From an uncultured Deinococcales bacterium (GTDB lineage Bacteria; Deinococcota; Deinococci; Deinococcales; Trueperaceae), in NCBI GenBank assembly GCA_937934635.1, contig CALGZD010000386.1, positions 1 through 7,214 of the forward strand: a stretch of DNA of 7,214 nucleotides. Direction: 5' to 3'. The notes below the pieces were generated by a model. It saw only the letters and a list, made by a program, of their open reading frames with translations, had not been told where the DNA came from and ran no database searches. A program made the position numbers and the translations under genes. The stretch's first letter is position 1. Each line of letters starts with the position of its first letter. This document shows positions 6,092 through 7,214 of the stretch, one piece after another.

Positions 6092-7214
6092 GCCCTGTCT
6101 CCTCTAATTGTTTTTTCTTTTTAGCTTTTTTTGTAGCCTTGTTTTTTTGAGCATCAAGGCTTTGTTGTTGGCTTTCTTCTAACAGCTCTTTAGCATGAGC
6201 GATGGCTGTAGCAGTGTCGCTGCCTGAAAGCATCCGAGCAAGTTCCGCTTCGCGTTCATCATCATCTAGGTGTTGAATGCTTGTAGTAGTGCGTCCGTCT
6301 TTCTCGATTTTTTCCACATAGAAGTGATGATCAGCAAAGGCTGCTACTTGTGCCAAGTGGGTTACGACAAGCACCTGATGGTCAGCAGCAAGTTGTTTGA
6401 GCAGTCTGCCAACAGAGCGTGCGGTTTGTCCGCCAATACCAGCATCTACTTCGTCAAAAGCAAGCGTCGGCATATCAGGATAGCCAGAGCAAACGTTTAG
6501 CGCAAGCATGACACGTGAAAGCTCACCACCTGAAGCAACTTGGTTGAGTGGCGCAGGCGCTTCGCCAAGATTTGCAGTAAATAAGAACTGAACATCGTCT
6601 TTACCATGCTGCTTGAGCGTATCGTTTTCAGTCACTTCGATTTCAAAATGTGCATTTGCCATGCCCAAAGGTTGCACTTGTGTTGTCACATTTTTAGAAA
6701 GCTTCTTAGCAGTATTGCGGCGTTCTTCAAAAAGGTTGTTTGCTTGCTTTTCAAGCTTGTTTAAAATATCTTGCGATTCTTTTTCTAAACGCTCTACGTT
6801 TTCATCAGCATGTTCTAGATTATGCAGTTCTTCGCTTACCTCTTGAAGGTAATTGAGAATACTCGGAATATCTTCACCGTACTTAAATTTTAGGTTCTCT
6901 ATGTTGTGCAAGTGGTGCTCGAGCCCTTCTAATTCCCCTGGCTGCACCTCAAAAGTAGCAAGCATATCCTCAAGTTCATCACTAACAACCTGAATGCTTT
7001 CAAGTGCTTGCGCTAAGTCTGTCCCAAGCGCCTCTAAGTTTTTACTAAAACGACTCGCACTTTCTAAGTGGCGGGCAGCTTGGCTCAAAAGCTCCATGGC
7101 ATTATCATCACTCACAGTGAGTAAACCAAGCGCTTGCCCTGCATCTTGCATGATGCGCTCGGCATAGCGCAAGTTCTGAGCACGCTCACGCATGGCATCT
7201 TCATCAACCTCTGC
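6084..7214 (-). CDS. recN: DNA repair protein RecN (5' end outside window)
   Basis: RecN is an SMC-like ATPase of double-strand-break repair. The visible part is the last 376 or so residues; the open frame continues past the right edge, so ATG 7193 is internal and the Walker A domain is missing only because of the window limit. From its N-terminal side there is a long helical, Glu/Leu-rich coiled-coil region (roughly 7214-6690), then the C-terminal ATPase lobe: PLGMANAHFEIEV, the ABC signature ASGGELSRVMLAL (near 6535), Walker B and D-loop PTLAFDEVDAGIGG (6470-6429), and the H-loop VVTHLAQVAAFADHH (near 6365). It ends with the usual ELARML...AHAKELLE block, plus an unusual lysine-rich tail of about 29 residues (KATKKAKKKK) encoded by long A runs. 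The downstream zinc-ribbon gene overlaps its stop, indicating one operon. Confidence 0.96.
   Translation of the reverse strand, partial: AEVDEDAMRERAQNLRYAERIMQDAGQALGLLTVSDDNAMELLSQAARHLESASRFSKNLEALGTDLAQALESIQVVSDELEDMLATFEVQPGELEGLEHHLHNIENLKFKYGEDIPSILNYLQEVSEELHNLEHADENVERLEKESQDILNKLEKQANNLFEERRNTAKKLSKNVTTQVQPLGMANAHFEIEVTENDTLKQHGKDDVQFLFTANLGEAPAPLNQVASGGELSRVMLALNVCSGYPDMPTLAFDEVDAGIGGQTARSVGRLLKQLAADHQVLVVTHLAQVAAFADHHFYVEKIEKDGRTTTSIQHLDDDEREAELARMLSGSDTATAIAHAKELLEESQQQSLDAQKNKATKKAKKKKQLEETGHV
6099..6103 (-). promoter_or_regulatory. Ribosome binding site inside the end of recN
   Basis: AGGAG on the minus strand, 7 nt before the ATG of the zinc-ribbon gene and within the last codons of recN. 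It fixes the small gene's start and supports translational coupling. Confidence 0.75.

Noticed and set aside
6084..7193. A complete short RecN-like protein starting at ATG 7193
   Set aside because: The frame stays open to the window edge with RecN-like coiled-coil sequence before that ATG, and the ATPase would lack Walker A. It is simply truncated by the window.

Overview
The window is ordinary chromosomal DNA of moderately low GC content (roughly low to mid 40s percent by eye). It carries two DNA-repair genes, recN and mutL, with two cell-envelope genes between them and two small unassigned genes. The best guess for the host is a low-GC member of the Deinococcota. The reasons are the wording of the MutL protein (short linker, LFAHLPARL, ACLPAIKAGH, CPHGRPT and FGRRGSRS blocks, which match Deinococcus-type MutL as I remember it), a lipoprotein signal ending LLTAC, and an apparent leaderless promoter in front of the M23 peptidase gene. 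This is inference from memory; another Gram-negative-like or deep-branching phylum is possible.

Layout from left to right. A small plus-strand gene of unknown function (12-482) faces mutL across a 158-bp convergent gap. Everything else is on the minus strand and reads right to left: the 3' two-thirds of recN (runs off the right edge), a zinc-ribbon protein whose start overlaps the recN stop by 8 bp, a secreted LysM/M23 peptidoglycan hydrolase, a large surface lipoprotein, and mutL.

Transcription units can be proposed from the intergenic sequence. recN and the zinc-ribbon gene form one translationally coupled unit. The LysM/M23 gene has a promoter whose -10 box lies 6 bp before the ATG, so its mRNA would have no leader, and a hairpin/T-tract terminator. 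The lipoprotein gene has a good promoter and an AAGGAG ribosome site, and ends in a 13-bp-stem terminator that is preceded by a second perfect 12-bp hairpin. mutL has its own promoter with a perfect TATAAT and most likely starts at a TTG at 2296 rather than at the longest open frame.

Functionally, MutL (mismatch repair, with the intact endonuclease motif of Dam/MutH-independent systems) and RecN (SMC-like double-strand-break repair) act on the chromosome. The LysM/M23 protein and the lipoprotein act at the envelope. I see no mobile element, CRISPR array, tRNA or rRNA, and no convincing new multi-gene system. The points most worth following are the zinc-ribbon partner of recN, the C8 tract inside the lipoprotein gene, the leaderless promoter and the tandem hairpins.
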